Shown here one piece after another: positions 62,999 through 64,000 of a stretch of DNA of 64,000 nucleotides. Within the stretch, counting starts at the first letter, position 1; every line of letters begins with the position of its first letter. The notes under the pieces are model-generated. The model worked only from the letters and a program-made list of their open reading frames with translations. It was not told the origin of the DNA and made no database searches. A program made the position numbers and the translations under genes. Source of the stretch: Thermodesulfobacteriota bacterium (lineage in GTDB: Bacteria; Desulfobacterota; UBA8473); the NCBI GenBank assembly GCA_040757775.1, contig JBFLWQ010000004.1, positions 2,270 to 66,269 of the forward strand. Reading direction: 5' to 3'.

Positions 62999-64000
62999 AG
63001 GCATAACAAATCTCCCTCTGCATTACGGAAAGGCCCCGTCCTGGCTATTTAGTCGAATGAAAGATCTGGCAAGGGAGATAACCATTGTCATAGTAGGGGA
63101 ATTCGGGTCAGAAGAAATGCTTGAGAGGCTCTCTGACCCTTTCTGGTTTCAAGCCTTTGGGTGTGTACTGGGCTTTGATTGGCATAGCAGCGGTCTTACC
63201 ACAACCGTATGCGGAGCCTTGAAAGAAGGCATAAAGGGGCTGGAAAAGGATCTCAATCTGTTTGTAGCTGGTGGTAAAGGAAAGGTATCCAGGCAGACCC
63301 CCCTTGAGATAGAGAGCCATTGCGAGGCTATCTCTCTGGATGCTAATGGTCTTGTATATGCCAGCAAAATGTCTGCAAAGGTGGATAGTGCTGCTATTCA
63401 AGATGGTTATCAACTCTATCATCACTGTTTTTTTTTACCGGAAAGGGAGATTGGGGAGTTATTCAACAGGGCATGAATGAAACCAATAGATTTGCCAGAA
63501 GGTATCACTGGCTCGGTCGTGGATTAGGGGATTTTGTATGTGAGCCCCACTCTGCCATATGTTGTGATTTGAAAGGTAAGACTCTTAACATGGTAGCTAA
63601 AGAGAGCGGAGATGCCAGGGAGACTGTAACATCTATATCCATGGAGAAACCCCATATTCTTGAATCGGAGATTATGAAACTCCAGCGATTGGACCTCCCA
63701 GATCACCATCAGATTCTCCCCAGTGATTTGAATTCGAGCAGGTTAAAAAAGATTCTTTTGGAAATCTATGAGAGGCAACCGAAAGACTTTGAAACCCTTC
63801 TTGGTATAAAGGGGGTGGGGCCAAAGACCATCCGCTCCCTGAGTTTGATTTCAGAATTGGTGTACGGGGTAAAGTCAAGCTTCCGCGATCCAGCCAGATT
63901 CAGCTTTGCCCATGGAGGTAAGGACGGGCATCCCTATCCTATAGATCGGAAAAACTATGATCTGTCTATTGAGTTTCTTAAGGAGAGTATTTCTCTGGCA
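62991..64000 (+). CDS. DUF763 protein, frame broken at a T run, truncated by the window
   Basis: DUF763 (COG1415) proteins are about 370-400 aa and of unknown function. The first part runs from GTG at 62991 (KTGITNLPLHYGKAPSWLF) to YQLYHHCFF at 63430. The frame then changes at a run of nine T (63428-63436): the zero frame ends at 63476, whereas the family sequence continues one base back as TGKGDWGVIQQGMNETNRF, then ARRYHWLGRGLGDF. A helix-hairpin-helix (LLGIKGVGPKTIRSL) follows. One extra T, -1 frameshifting on T-TTT-TTT, or transcript slippage would restore the product. The gene runs off the window. The HhH suggests DNA or RNA contact. Confidence 0.8.

Overview
The window looks like chromosome from an anaerobic Gram-negative bacterium of the deltaproteobacterial (Desulfobacterota-like) kind or a near relative. 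Reasons: pyruvate:ferredoxin oxidoreductase, a tungsten-type aldehyde:ferredoxin oxidoreductase, GTP-type PEP carboxykinase, paired acyl-CoA dehydrogenases, an acyl-CoA mutase, a GlnRS, an NtrC-type two-component pair, RND efflux and an LpxR outer-membrane lipid A deacylase, plus many dispersed fold-back repeats. No rRNA, prophage or CRISPR is visible. The lineage call is inference.

Layout. 0-1.2 kb: a small membrane protein flanked by integron-like core sites, then a FrnE/DsbA-family gene whose first active-site Cys codon is TGA (probable selenocysteine). 1.3-5.4 kb: tRNA-Gln facing an operon of two acyl-CoA dehydrogenases and glnS. 5.6-25.6 kb: alpha-glucan metabolism. Glycogen synthase and a GpgS-like glycosyltransferase lie on the minus strand; glgB, a GH57 protein, malQ, a second glycosyltransferase, a small membrane protein, glgC and glgP lie on the plus strand. 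Between the two glucan blocks are small envelope genes and a sigma54-type two-component system. 25.7-30.2 kb: a CDF exporter, a DUF202 protein, TrkA/TrkH potassium uptake with a partial trkA duplicate, and a corA pseudogene. 30.2-40.2 kb: pckG, tadA, two tRNA-Ser genes with duplicated 3' flanks, the SRP RNA followed by dnaX-ybaB-recR, then nifJ and tRNA-Asn. 40.4-47.4 kb: an RND efflux operon, a scrap of a MacB-type permease, and lpxR. 47.6-52.6 kb: a very divergent acyl-CoA mutase, an AOR and an SDR. 52.6-53.0 kb: an internally deleted insertion sequence. 53.2-54.9 kb: the Fo part of an ATP synthase (AtpZ-like, AtpI, a, c). 55.0-64.0 kb: uvrA, a divergent pgk, a STAS-like/winged-helix regulator, a 30-aa ribosomal-protein-like gene, a DnaD-like/DnaC-like pair, a HAD phosphatase and a DUF763 gene interrupted by a T-run frameshift.

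How it fits together. PEPCK, PFOR and PGK join pyruvate to glucose phosphates. GlgC, glycogen synthase and GlgB build glycogen; GlgP, MalQ and the GH57 protein remodel or degrade it. The acyl-CoA dehydrogenases, mutase and AOR suggest oxidation of acyl-CoA or aldehyde intermediates by ferredoxin-linked chemistry. The observations most worth following are the in-frame TGA in the FrnE-like gene, the mutase that has lost all three residues that define methylmalonyl-CoA specificity, the homopolymer slippage sites in dnaX and the DUF763 gene, and the families of fold-back repeats, some of which supply upstream regions or apparent N-termini of genes.
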